Shown: positions 51,886 to 60,327 of the stretch, in pieces
Position numbering within the stretch: the stretch's first letter is position 1
How the letters are laid out: each line of letters starts with the position of its first letter
NCBI RefSeq assembly: GCF_009741735.1
Contig: NZ_WHOH01000001.1
Coordinates: 744,001 to 808,000 of the forward strand
Reading direction: 5' to 3'
DNA from: Lentibacillus sp. JNUCC-1
GTDB lineage: Bacteria > Bacillota > Bacilli > Bacillales > Amphibacillaceae
DNA length: 64,000 bases
Notes under the pieces: model-generated
The model's input: only the letters and a program-made list of their open reading frames with translations
The model's database searches: none
Told to the model about the DNA's origin: nothing
Position numbers and translations under genes: made by a program

Positions 51886-53007
51886 CTACACTCTTTCCCC
51901 CGCGATAAATACTTCTTCAGCCGTGTTTTCCAACTTAAAAGGATTACCGGACCAGATTACAAAATCCGCATCTTTCCCCGGTTCTATGGAGCCAACGCGA
52001 TCGCTGACCCCGAGGTGCCGGGCTGCATCAACGGTCAATGCTTTTAATGCCTGTTCCTCGGAAATCCCCGCGCGGATGGCATGAACGGCACTTGTTATTA
52101 AATATTCGATGCCGACCACGGGATGATCTGTTGTGATCGAGCACGGGACACCCGCATCAAGCAACGTCTTGATCGTTGTCCAACCTTTGTCCTTAAGTTC
52201 CACCTTCGAACGCGTTGACATGGTCGGCCCCACCGACACGTGCACATTATGCTTTTTCACGTAATCGGCAATTTTGTGGCCTTCTGTGCAATGTTCTATC
52301 GTGAGATCAATATCAAATTCGCGTTTGATGCGCAGCACGGTCAATATGTCATCAGCACGATGAGCATGTACCCTCAGCGGAATTTCCTTTCGAATCACTT
52401 TTGCCAAGTTCTCCATTGCCAGATCCCGTTTTGCGTCAGCTTTATTAATGTAATTTTGTGCTTCAATCAGTTTCTGACGCAGCTTGGCCGCAACGCCCAT
52501 GCGCGTCACAGGCATTTTCCCTTTATCGCCGTGAACACGTTTTGGATTCTCACCCATAGCAGCCTTCATCCCAGATGGCGCTTTAACGACCATTTCATCC
52601 ACAATTGTGCCGGCTGTTTTTAAAATGACCATCTCACCACCTATAACGTTAGCGCTGCCGGGCATGACCTGAACCGTCGTAATACCGGACGCTCTGGCAT
52701 CTTTAAACCCTTGTTCCAGCGGATTAATGCCGTCGATTGCGCGCACTTCTGGTGTGACCGGATCACTCGTCTCGTTAAAATCACTTCCATCTTTGCCGAT
52801 ACCTTCCTCAGAAACACCGAGATGTGTATGTACATCGATCAGCCCGGGTGTGATTACTTTACCGGAAGCGTCGATTGTTTCAGCGTTCCCAGGAACATCT
52901 TCCGGTGAAACAATATCTTTGAACTTTCCTCCTTCTACAAGCAACACCTTGTTATCAAACTTGTTTCCTGTACCGTCAAAAATTACCCCATTCACAATTG
53001 CAAGCAT
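51886..53007 (-). CDS. Amidohydrolase family protein (imidazolonepropionase/prolidase-like)
   Basis: 373 residues. Metal motifs: GLIDVHTHLGVSEEGIG (HxH, ~60), His in RVHAHRADDIL (~210), His in IEHCTEGHKIADY (~237) and Asp in SITTDHPVVG (~295). The block TVQVMPGSANVIGGEMVILK (~110) is typical of the group annotated as amidohydrolase or related to imidazolonepropionase. The reaction is hydrolysis of a cyclic amide or peptide-like bond; the substrate is unknown. ATG 53007 follows AGGGGGAAG. It is monocistronic. Confidence 0.85.
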   Translation of the reverse strand: MLAIVNGVIFDGTGNKFDNKVLLVEGGKFKDIVSPEDVPGNAETIDASGKVITPGLIDVHTHLGVSEEGIGKDGSDFNETSDPVTPEVRAIDGINPLEQGFKDARASGITTVQVMPGSANVIGGEMVILKTAGTIVDEMVVKAPSGMKAAMGENPKRVHGDKGKMPVTRMGVAAKLRQKLIEAQNYINKADAKRDLAMENLAKVIRKEIPLRVHAHRADDILTVLRIKREFDIDLTIEHCTEGHKIADYVKKHNVHVSVGPTMSTRSKVELKDKGWTTIKTLLDAGVPCSITTDHPVVGIEYLITSAVHAIRAGISEEQALKALTVDAARHLGVSDRVGSIEPGKDADFVIWSGNPFKLENTAEEVFIAGERV

Positions 53008-53116
53008 GATACTTCCCCCTAATTTAGATATACGTTTCATTTTACACAAAATTCCACCACCTCACAAACAAACCCCTCGAAAAGTCAGGGTATTAGGGCA
53101 ATAATATTCGTCACAG

Positions 53117-53146
53117 TTCAACAAAAATCGGGAAGTGACAGGCACC
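53117..53146 (+). repeat. REP-like unit 26
   Basis: Forward copy (TTCAACAAAAATCGGG variant), 53 bases after the stop of the minus-strand GTPase gene. Confidence 0.85.
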
Positions 53147-53199
53147 ACCAGACAGCGAAAACGCCCCTGAAATGGTTCAGGGGCGCTCGTGTCTTACAT

Positions 53200-54462
53200 T
53201 CACGTGTCATCTTGATTTTCTTTTTTCTTTCTTCTAAACACTCTTTTATAGATGTCTTTCACCCTTGTGATCGGTTCGTCCTCAATAAAGTAAGCGATCG
53301 CGGCTTCGCATAAGGCATAGGTTCCTGCAGATGCCACGGCGCCTGACACGACGTTCCCGGCTACTGGGACAAATTTCACGAGCTGGCGGGCTACTTGCCT
53401 AAGTGCAAAGCCAGCCGCCACGTTCACGCCCAGCGCGCCGAAAAACTCCAGAACGCCTTTCCGATCAATTTTTTGCCCGCTGATGAGCGCAATAATCGTC
53501 ACCATTACCGTCTGCATGCCCGTGATGACCGGGAGATCTGACAACGGAATGGGGTTAGCACCCACCACTCCAGTCATTCCCGCTACACTACGGCCAATCC
53601 TCCGGGCAATTTTTTTTTGAACAGAACGGATCTTCGAGAGTTTGGCTAAAATAATCTGCGCTTCATTGGGCAACTGCTGAATCAAATAATCCAGCAATGT
53701 ATCCACGTTCCATCTGATATCGTACACAATTTTACCGTCTTCAAATTCAAGATAGCAACAGAGTGGGATGACCTTAACCGGCTCTGAGACCGCATCACTT
53801 AATTTCCCGGTTAAAATATCAACAGCTTCAGATATGTTTTGCTGTTTTACAGGATGGTCAAACGGCGGGGTGTCAGGCTTTTTCGGACTCAGCTCGTCCA
53901 CCTGTGTAACCGCTCCGACGATCGGCACATCATACGCATGTGCCGCCCGAATGCTTTGCTTCAGATCCAATAATTGCTGCAAATCCTCATCGATCCGCGC
54001 ACTGACCTCTTTCGCCTTGCTTAAAAATAAGATCGCATCCGGGCACTTCTCCTCTATTGAAGCCTTAACTTCTTCCAATGCTGACCCATGTTCAAAAGCT
54101 TCACCCGGCTTGTCCGCTTCACCCAGACCTCTTGTATCCAAAATTTCAAGACTGCCCAGTTCGGATTCATAAGCATACCATTTTCCAGCGCCCGTCTGCG
54201 CCTTCACATCACCGATTTCTGCCCGCTGTTCGCCAAAAATTGCATTAATCAAGCTGGACTTTCCAGCACCGCGGCGACCGACAATCGCAATCCGTGCAGG
54301 CCGCGCATCCAAGGTGAACGCCCGCAAGTTGTTCAGCTCTTCCTGCACAATCCCTTTGACCTTCTCCGGGAGCCTGGAGCCTTGTAGCGCTTCAGAAATG
54401 GAATGCATCAAATCCTCCACTTGCTCATTTCGGTTGTTGTTGCCTCCCTGATCTTGACTCAT
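53200..54462 (-). CDS. Era-like GTPase with DUF697-type membrane domain
   Basis: 420 residues. GTPase motifs: P-loop VGRRGAGKSSLINA (~60), G3 ILDTRGLGE (~108) and G4 TQVDEL (~190, in place of NKxD). The C-terminal half (~290-400) has hydrophobic segments, as in DUF697 proteins (IPLSDLPVITGMQTVMVTII, AAGFALRQVARQLVKFVPVA). It may associate with the membrane in stress or envelope processes; the family's role is poorly known. ATG 54462 follows AGGAG at 7 bases. It is monocistronic and ends near a repeat copy. Confidence 0.83.
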   Translation of the reverse strand: MSQDQGGNNNRNEQVEDLMHSISEALQGSRLPEKVKGIVQEELNNLRAFTLDARPARIAIVGRRGAGKSSLINAIFGEQRAEIGDVKAQTGAGKWYAYESELGSLEILDTRGLGEADKPGEAFEHGSALEEVKASIEEKCPDAILFLSKAKEVSARIDEDLQQLLDLKQSIRAAHAYDVPIVGAVTQVDELSPKKPDTPPFDHPVKQQNISEAVDILTGKLSDAVSEPVKVIPLCCYLEFEDGKIVYDIRWNVDTLLDYLIQQLPNEAQIILAKLSKIRSVQKKIARRIGRSVAGMTGVVGANPIPLSDLPVITGMQTVMVTIIALISGQKIDRKGVLEFFGALGVNVAAGFALRQVARQLVKFVPVAGNVVSGAVASAGTYALCEAAIAYFIEDEPITRVKDIYKRVFRRKKKENQDDT

Positions 54463-54557
54463 CTGAATGCTCCTATCCACGTGCAAAATTTATTTCCATC
54501 TTTAATTCGTATTATTCCATTTACCCGGTCCATTGTCCACTAAACAACCAACGGACA

Positions 54558-54595
54558 TTCGACAAAATCCGGGAAGTGACTGTCACTTGTCGAAT
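54558..54595 (+). repeat. REP-like unit 27a
   Basis: Forward copy with GACTGTCACTTGTCGAA tail, directly followed by a second copy. Confidence 0.9.
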
Positions 54596-54636
54596 GCGAC
54601 ATATTTCGGGAAGTGACAGGCACCTCCCGAATTTTC
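54596..54636 (+). repeat. REP-like unit 27b
   Basis: Second forward copy in tandem, running to a CTCCCGAATTTT inverted half just after the MarR-family gene stop. Confidence 0.88.
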
Positions 54637-55058
54637 TATTTTAAACCCCAGTCCATATGTATGATTTTGCTGAGCATCTGAATGTTTTCCGCTCCTATAT
54701 GCTCAGCAATTTTAGTTTCTAGTTCGGTTTTCAGGGTTTCGTTCTTTTCATAGCACTCCTTACCCAACGATGTTAATGTTATTGCTTTTTCCTTCTTGTT
54801 ATTTTCCTGGTTCATGACAATGACCAGCCCTTTTTCCGTCATCCGCTTGATAAACTTGTGTGTCGCTTGACGGGATATATCCATATGTTTTGTCACCGTC
54901 GATATCGTCGTTTGCTCCTCACGATAGATCTGCGTTATGATGCGCCACTCCGAATGTGAGAGATAAATATCACTCATTTCATTCCAACGCACATCCAAAA
55001 ATTCACGCAGCTGCATATGCCGCTCACCAATCGCATCAATTAAATTCACACGCTGCAC
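54636..55058 (-). CDS. MarR family transcription regulator
   Basis: About 140 residues with a winged helix: LSHSEWRIITQIYREEQTTI, VTKHMDISRQATHKFIKRM (recognition helix) and KGLVIVMNQENNKKEKAITL (wing). The start is placed at GTG 55058, behind GGGGAT, because a promoter lies at 55101-55129 and would place any farther start upstream of, or at, the expected RNA start; GTG 55049 is another option. It is divergent from the CarD-like gene, so it may control that gene and itself from the shared 150-base region. Confidence 0.83.
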   Translation of the reverse strand: MQRVNLIDAIGERHMQLREFLDVRWNEMSDIYLSHSEWRIITQIYREEQTTISTVTKHMDISRQATHKFIKRMTEKGLVIVMNQENNKKEKAITLTSLGKECYEKNETLKTELETKIAEHIGAENIQMLSKIIHMDWGLK

Positions 55059-55100
55059 TTCATCCCCATGAACCTTCCCCCAATCCATATTCTGCCCAAT

Positions 55101-55129
55101 AATATACAAAACAGCACCCCAAATGTCAA
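55101..55129 (-). promoter_or_regulatory. Promoter of the MarR-family gene
   Basis: On the minus strand TTGACA (55129-55124), 17-base spacer, TATATT (55106-55101), matching sigma-A consensus closely. Confidence 0.75.
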
Positions 55130-55134
55130 CCAAG

Positions 55135-55163
55135 TTGATAAAATTTCCGGATTGGGGTATAAT
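55135..55163 (+). promoter_or_regulatory. Promoter of the CarD-like gene
   Basis: TTGATA (55135-55140), 17-base spacer, TATAAT (55158-55163); back to back with the MarR promoter, so one regulator bound here could block both. Confidence 0.8.
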
Positions 55164-55210
55164 GAGATTAGTAAACTAAGTTGACAAATAAATCGAAAGA
55201 GGTTTATAAC

Positions 55211-55708
55211 ATGCTTCAAACTGGAGATTTAGCGATCTATTCAACCCATGGCATTTGTCGGATCGATGAAATTTGTGACAAAACATATGCCGGAAAAACG
55301 CGAACATACTATGTTTTACGCCCCATCGAAAACAGCAGCAATCTAACTGCCCACATCCCTGTGGAAAATGGCAAAACCCTGCTGCGGAATCTAATTGGCA
55401 AAGCAGAGGCGAAAGAAGTTTTGCAATCGTTTCATTCAGAGGGAATCGAATGGATCGAAAGGCCGCAAAAACGTGCACTTGTATACGGGAAAATGATCAA
55501 CACCGGCAGCCGACTGGATATCGCCAAACTTGCCAACACTTTGATACGCAAGCGAAACGAAATTGAAGACGATGGCAAGAAGCTCAACGAGAGCGATAGA
55601 CAATTATTAATGGACATCAAAAACATATTCTTCAGAGAAATAGCCTTTGCACTCAACACAAACGTTGACGATATTACGAAGAAAGTCAATCGCATACTAG
55701 CAGTTTAA
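55211..55708 (+). CDS. CarD family transcription factor
   Basis: 165 residues. The N-terminal CarD/TRCF RNA-polymerase-interacting domain (LQTGDLAIYSTHGICRIDEI, YYVLRPIENSSNLTAHIPVE) is followed by helical C-terminal domain (ANTLIRKRNEIEDDGKKLNE, DRQLLMDIKNIFFREIAFAL). CarD proteins bind the RNA polymerase beta subunit and stabilise open promoter complexes. ATG 55211 has AAGAGG 8 bases upstream; an earlier ATG at 55181 has none. The gene follows a strong promoter and ends in an intrinsic terminator. Confidence 0.88.
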   Translation: MLQTGDLAIYSTHGICRIDEICDKTYAGKTRTYYVLRPIENSSNLTAHIPVENGKTLLRNLIGKAEAKEVLQSFHSEGIEWIERPQKRALVYGKMINTGSRLDIAKLANTLIRKRNEIEDDGKKLNESDRQLLMDIKNIFFREIAFALNTNVDDITKKVNRILAV

Positions 55709-55736
55709 AACCCATAGCCGAGGCAGTGGGTTTTTT
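55707..55736 (+). terminator. Terminator of the CarD-like gene
   Basis: AAAACCCA pairs with TGGGTTTT, followed by T run; begins at the stop codon. Confidence 0.78.
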
Positions 55737-55769
55737 AGTGTTGGTTTTCGAGAGAACTTGAAAACACCA

Positions 55770-55799
55770 TTCGAAAAAAACCGGGAAGTGACAGGCACC
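55770..55799 (+). repeat. REP-like unit 28
   Basis: Forward copy (TTCGAAAAAAACCGGG variant), 50 bases after the stop of the minus-strand flavoprotein gene. Confidence 0.87.
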
Positions 55800-55849
55800 G
55801 TTTGTATGTTCACATAATTAAAAGGAAGCACGGGGTCGCGTGCTTCCTT

Positions 55850-56941
55850 TTAATATGGTGTGGATTCTTCCGAGTCACGTGGGGTCAGGAATGTGTGCTG
55901 GGCGGCAGTGTGTAGATCCCGCCAGATTTGATTGAGTGCATTGCCCTCCATCACAGCTTGCATGCCAATGTAGCGAAACAAGTTATTGGCGCAATATACA
56001 GCTGTTGCCGCACCACGCTTTGCCGTGACAGAAAATCCCTTCTGCAACGTTTCAGAGAGTTCTTCTCCTTTCACATGTTTCTCCCACGACGATCGGACGG
56101 CCTCGTGAAATGCCTCGTTAGCTCTTTTCCAGCGTCCCTTTTCGTCATCCAGCTTGCCTTTCAAAAACGTATAGCGATGGCCTGAGCCCTTTTGCCAGGC
56201 TGCTTTATTTCGTTCCAAGATGGCTTCCACTTCTTCTAAAAAGTGCCGTCCAATACCAAGTGAAACAGCTGCAAATGACGCTTCTGAAAACATCATAAAA
56301 GGGTATGTGTGAACAAGCCCAGCGTAATCATTTTGATGCTCAAACAGGGAAAATACACGGCTGCTGGGAACGAATTGATCAACCACCTGAATGGAATGGC
56401 TGCTCGTGCCTTTCAGCCCAAACGCATCCCAGTCATCAAGCACATTCACCTGTTCAGGATCCAGCTCCATGGCCAGGATCTCTTGACTGCTTTCATCTCT
56501 ATTTTCAACGACACAACTTGCCGTAAACAGAGTAGCATATTGGGACCCACTGCAATAAAACCACTTGCCATTAACATTATAGCCACCCTCTACGGGCCGT
56601 GCTTTTCCGGCCGGGAAGCCGCTGCCCGCAACAACTGCCTGTCGAGGAGAATAAAAACGTCTGGCAGCTTCTTCGGTCATATTCGGCACAAACATCCCTC
56701 CGCCTGAACCGACTGTGACCAACCAGCCAAAGTTACCCTCTATACGGGATGCTTCCTGAAAAATGTTCACAGCTTGTGGCAAATCCAGCATCTTTCCTCC
56801 AAAAGCTTGAGGTACAAGCAACTTGAAAAGATTCTGCTCATACATCAATTCCAATAGTTTGTCTGAGATCTGTTGCGTTTGTTCAAAATCTTTGCGTTCG
56901 CTGCGTATCATCTGAATTTGGTCATCTGTGAATAATGACAA
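55850..56941 (-). CDS. Acyl-CoA dehydrogenase-like flavoprotein
   Basis: 363 residues. The acyl-CoA dehydrogenase / flavin monooxygenase fold is indicated by VPQAFGGKMLDLPQAVNIFQ, WLVTVGSGGGMFV, the middle beta domain GGYNVNGKWFYCSGSQYATL then DAFGLKGTSSHSIQVVDQFV and the C-terminal helical block. The catalytic Glu of true dehydrogenases is not obvious, and it resembles DszC/HpaB-type two-component monooxygenases at least as much. The start is TTG 56941 behind GGAGAGG. Substrate unknown. Confidence 0.8.
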   Translation of the reverse strand: MSLFTDDQIQMIRSERKDFEQTQQISDKLLELMYEQNLFKLLVPQAFGGKMLDLPQAVNIFQEASRIEGNFGWLVTVGSGGGMFVPNMTEEAARRFYSPRQAVVAGSGFPAGKARPVEGGYNVNGKWFYCSGSQYATLFTASCVVENRDESSQEILAMELDPEQVNVLDDWDAFGLKGTSSHSIQVVDQFVPSSRVFSLFEHQNDYAGLVHTYPFMMFSEASFAAVSLGIGRHFLEEVEAILERNKAAWQKGSGHRYTFLKGKLDDEKGRWKRANEAFHEAVRSSWEKHVKGEELSETLQKGFSVTAKRGAATAVYCANNLFRYIGMQAVMEGNALNQIWRDLHTAAQHTFLTPRDSEESTPY

Positions 56942-57141
56942 TATATCCTCTCCATTCTTGAATGTAGAATTTTTGTCGGAATGTTTGTATACAATACTTT
57001 TTCAGGAAATACTATCTTTTTCCTACCTTAGCATATCAAGCATAACGCTTAAAATCGTTCTTATACTAATAACTCTCCTGATAGAAAGCGCTACTAACTC
57101 TGTACAAGCACCAGCGAATGCTCTTACCAAACACTGCAGCT

Positions 57142-57188
57142 TTCGACAAATTCCAACAAAAACCGGGAAGTGACAGGCACTTGTCGAA
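57142..57188 (+). repeat. REP-like unit 29 (extended form)
   Basis: Forward copy with TTCGACAAATTCCAACAAAAACCGGG and a CTTGTCGAA tail, 50 bases after the stop of the gene at 57239. Confidence 0.9.
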
Positions 57189-57238
57189 TACGGCACTGGT
57201 TGGCTCAAAACGGGACCCTATGTCTGATCTCCCAATAT

Positions 57239-57637
57239 TTAACCCTCTCTCCTTCCAAACCCTAATTCATATTTCATCACAACCCCATTAACATTATCCT
57301 CATACGCCTGAACATCAATTTCCTTTGGTGAGTAGCAAAGCCATACCCTCTCAACATGATCAGGCAAACTAGCCAATTTCTCAACAGATCTTGATCTTAA
57401 ACTGTTATCAATTTCAATCGCCAATACCAAATGGCCTTCCTGATCCTGCCACCCAACATCTATACCCGTGCCAGACGTATCATCTCGATACCTCTGCATG
57501 CCAGTTAACCCGTATTTGGCCGCTAACTGTGCCAAATCTTTCAACATGGCTTCGCGAAAAGATTTCCTTGTGTTATGATGCGCATAATTTTTGGTTACTA
57601 ATTGATCGATATCTTCTCTAACAAAAAGCATATTCAT
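57239..57637 (-). CDS. Hypothetical protein, possible PD-(D/E)XK-like fold
   Basis: 132 residues. An N-terminal helical part (IDQLVTKNYAHHNTRKSFRE) leads to TGIDVGWQDQEGHLVLAIEI then DNSLRSRSVEKLASLP. A D...(E)xD spacing with beta strands recalls a restriction-nuclease-like core, but the Lys of PD-(D/E)XK is missing. ATG 57637 follows AAGAGGTG. No partner methylase or defence gene is adjacent. The assignment is tentative. Confidence 0.5.
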   Translation of the reverse strand: MNMLFVREDIDQLVTKNYAHHNTRKSFREAMLKDLAQLAAKYGLTGMQRYRDDTSGTGIDVGWQDQEGHLVLAIEIDNSLRSRSVEKLASLPDHVERVWLCYSPKEIDVQAYEDNVNGVVMKYELGFGRREG

Positions 57638-57770
57638 TTTATTCACCTCTTTTCTGTACTGGAGGTTTACAACAGTTTCGATCTGAGGAAATATGCTATT
57701 TAGTCAATCCACTTGCAATACATCCCCATAGGTTTTGAGCGAGCAGCTGCCAGCAACACTAACGACGACA

Positions 57771-57977
57771 GTTACGAGAGCAACTTCCCCTTTTTCGGGA
57801 GTAAGGGCACCTGTTACGAGAGCAAGGACCCCTGTTACGAGAGCAACCTTACAACTTACGAGAGCAAGAACGCAATTTACGAGAGCAGCCCTACAACTTA
57901 CGAGAGCAAGAACGCAATTTACGAGAGCAACCTTACCATTTATGCGAGCAACGACACCAGTTACTTCAGTAATGACT
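57771..57977. repeat. Tandem minisatellite, 21-bp unit, about nine copies
   Basis: Unit TTACGAGAGCAA followed by nine variable bases, repeated at 21-bp steps (one longer copy at the left, diverged copies at the right). Both strands have open frames across it (plus strand YESKNAI, minus strand ALVNCVL), because 21 is divisible by three, but no start or ribosome site supports a gene. It lies between a minus-strand gene and the histidine kinase. Confidence 0.93.
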
Positions 57978-58099
57978 GATACATGATTAAATGCATGCTC
58001 CCCCCTACTCCCAGTTAGTTGAGTAACTAAAATTAACCAGAATTGCAGTAATAGATGTTGAAATTCCATTGGTAGAACAATAACCTCTACCGATATCAA

Positions 58100-58139
58100 T
58101 TCGACAAAATCCAACAAAAACCGGGAAGTGACAGGCACC
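58100..58139 (+). repeat. REP-like unit 30 (extended form)
   Basis: Forward copy with TTCGACAAAATCCAACAAAAACCGGG, 16 bases after the stop of the kinase gene. Confidence 0.9.
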
Positions 58140-58155
58140 CGCTCAGGCACGTGCT

Positions 58156-59553
58156 CTAGCTCGGAAAAGCAATCCTCACCGTGGTCCATTCTTCATATTC
58201 ACTATCAATTTCAATCGTCCCACCATACGTTTCCACCAGCCGTTTAACAATGGCCAATCCCAGGCCATTGCCGCCTTGTTTCCGGCTTCTGGACTTATCG
58301 ACGCGGTAAAAGCGGCGGAATACGAATGGTATCTCACTTTCGGGAATGCCGATCCCATAGTCTGTCACCTCGATGACCAGGCGGCCGTCGTCCTGCCGCG
58401 CCTTAAGATCGATCACTTTTTCATCCTCTGAGTAATTAATGGCGTTGTCGAGAACAATGATCATCATCTGTTCAAAGTGATTTTGAACCATTTTCAGCGT
58501 CGTCCCGGATTCCACGCCCAGATCTGCTCGAATCTCAAAGTCACTGTGAACGAGCTGATAATTCTCAATGACCGTTTCCAGCTTCTGCTTCACCGGGATA
58601 TTTTCCAGATTGGCAACGTCTGTTGAATCGTCCTGCCCTTTTGTCAGCGTCAGCAACTCCGACACTAGGTGCGTAAGGCGGTCTGTTTCATTCAGGCTGA
58701 GCTGAATGGATCGCTCCAGTACTTCGGGATTCTCCTTGCCCCAGCGCTGGATCAACGACAAATGGCCATGAATCACGGTCAAAGGCGTTTTTAATTCATG
58801 GGAGGCGTCCTCGACAAATTGCTGCTGCTGTTGAAAAGCGCGTTCCAAATTGTCCATGAGCTCATTAAACATCATGCCAAGCTCAGCCATTTCATCACGA
58901 TTACTTTTAACCGGAACACGCTCCTGCAGCCCTTTTTGCTTCACATTTTTCATCGCGGCAATCATTGAATGAATCGGTCTGAGCAGTTGAAAAGAAATCA
59001 GACGCCCTCCGATAAAACTCAACACAATCGCTACTATGCCGGTCACCAGTACGAGCATGCCGATCTGCTCAAACAAACTTTCATAACTCTCGATATCACG
59101 TGTAATTTCAACGGTCCCGCTGAAGCCGTCCCTCTCAACCGGCATCCGAAAAACAAGCAGTAACTCCTCGTCCACCTCAACTTCCTCCAAAGATTCCTCT
59201 TTCAAGCGTTTCGGCTCAAGCCATTCATCGACATCATCATCCGCGACGGTGACAACCGGCACGCCCGCATCACCAATCACGCGTATCGTCTGATCCTCTT
59301 CATTCAGCACCTCGAGGTACGCAGCACTTTCTGCCACATCCCGATCAGCAGGCATCCCCTCTATATAAGCCGTAACCTCTTCCATCTTTTTTTGAATGGA
59401 CTCGGTTTCCTGGTTCATCGCCCAGTTTTGGATGATCACATATTGCGAGACACTATAGGCCAAAAATAAAATCAACATCAAGCACGCCGCCCACAATGTC
59501 AACTTCCATTTAATGCTCATGCTTTTCGGAAAAATATTCCTGACTTTTTTCAT
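58156..59553 (-). CDS. Sensor histidine kinase (YkoH/ArlS-like)
   Basis: 465 residues. Two membrane helices (~15-36 and ~180-202) enclose a ~140-residue extracellular acidic sensor. HAMP follows (~205-255), then HisKA with the phospho-accepting His in VEDASHELKTPLTVIHGHLS (~262) and the ATPase domain with N box (LDNAINYSEDE), DYGIGIPESEIPFVFRRFYR and GGNGLGLAIVKRLVETYGG. ATGA overlap with the response regulator shows coupled expression. With the PepSY protein encoded upstream it recalls ykoJ-ykoG-ykoH of B. subtilis and may sense envelope or metal stress. Confidence 0.92.
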   Translation of the reverse strand: MKKVRNIFPKSMSIKWKLTLWAACLMLILFLAYSVSQYVIIQNWAMNQETESIQKKMEEVTAYIEGMPADRDVAESAAYLEVLNEEDQTIRVIGDAGVPVVTVADDDVDEWLEPKRLKEESLEEVEVDEELLLVFRMPVERDGFSGTVEITRDIESYESLFEQIGMLVLVTGIVAIVLSFIGGRLISFQLLRPIHSMIAAMKNVKQKGLQERVPVKSNRDEMAELGMMFNELMDNLERAFQQQQQFVEDASHELKTPLTVIHGHLSLIQRWGKENPEVLERSIQLSLNETDRLTHLVSELLTLTKGQDDSTDVANLENIPVKQKLETVIENYQLVHSDFEIRADLGVESGTTLKMVQNHFEQMMIIVLDNAINYSEDEKVIDLKARQDDGRLVIEVTDYGIGIPESEIPFVFRRFYRVDKSRSRKQGGNGLGLAIVKRLVETYGGTIEIDSEYEEWTTVRIAFPS

Positions 59554-60221
59554 GTTCGCATCACATACCCCGTCCCTCGCAACGTGTGAATGTAGCTGTC
59601 CCTGTCAGAAGCGTCCAATTTCATCCGCAAATGTCTGACATACACATCTACCACATTTGTTTCGACCGCAGCATCATATCCCCAAATGTGCTCAAGCAGG
59701 ATTTCCCTTGTCAAAACGCGGTCGATGTTGTTCATAAACATATACAGCAGCTCATATTCTTTTGTCGTCAGCTCAATGACCTGATCGCCTTTTGTCAGCA
59801 AACGCGTTTCCACATCCAGGGTCAGATCTTTAAAAGTAAGCCTGTTTGACGACGCAGAAGTTTTCTCCTCACGCCTGATGATCACCCGGATCCTCGCGAG
59901 CAATTCCTCGATTGCAAAAGGCTTCGTTATGTAATCATCAGCACCGCGATCCAGCCCCTGCACCCGGTCCATGACACTATCTTTGGCCGTAATCATGATG
60001 ATAGGCGTATCCTTTTCATTTTTTAACCGTCTGCAAATTTCCATGCCATTTAGCCCCGGCAGCATCAAGTCGAGGAGGATTACATCCCAATCATGCGCCA
60101 GCGCCAATTCAAGCCCTTTTCTACCGTCATATGCCGCCGTAGTCTCGTATCCCTCATATTGTAATTCGAGCACAATAAATTCCGATATCGCTTCTTCGTC
60201 TTCAATAACCAGAATCTTCAT
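59550..60221 (-). CDS. Response regulator, OmpR/PhoB family
   Basis: 223 residues. Receiver domain MKILVIEDEEAISEFIVLEL with phosphorylated Asp in DVILLDLMLPGLNG (~51) and conserved Lys in DDYITKPFAIEEL (~100). The winged helix (~130-220) shows LTTKEYELLYMFMNNIDRVL and VRHLRMKLDASDRDSYIHTL followed by RGTGYVMRT. ATG 60221 follows GGGAGGG; the frame to 60260 has no better site. It pairs with the kinase by stop-start overlap. Confidence 0.93.
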   Translation of the reverse strand: MKILVIEDEEAISEFIVLELQYEGYETTAAYDGRKGLELALAHDWDVILLDLMLPGLNGMEICRRLKNEKDTPIIMITAKDSVMDRVQGLDRGADDYITKPFAIEELLARIRVIIRREEKTSASSNRLTFKDLTLDVETRLLTKGDQVIELTTKEYELLYMFMNNIDRVLTREILLEHIWGYDAAVETNVVDVYVRHLRMKLDASDRDSYIHTLRGTGYVMRT

Positions 60222-60327
60222 GACCAGCCCTCCCGGTAACTTCTCCGCTATTAACACCACTATAAAGCAAATGGACCCTGCATGCTACTAGACACACAGA
60301 GCCCATTGGACTTAACTTTCCTGACGC

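Noticed and set aside
53200-54462. Ribosome-assembly GTPase Era
   Set aside because: No KH domain is present; the C-terminus has membrane-like DUF697 segments and the G4 motif is TQVD.
57771-57977. Possible CRISPR array
   Set aside because: Units are 21 bp with only 9 variable bases, some spacers repeat exactly, and no cas genes are nearby. It is a minisatellite.
57704-58189. 161-codon minus-strand frame with ALVNCVL repeats
   Set aside because: The frame is open only because the tandem unit is 21 bp. It overlaps the kinase gene end, has no ribosome site, and crosses a dispersed repeat.
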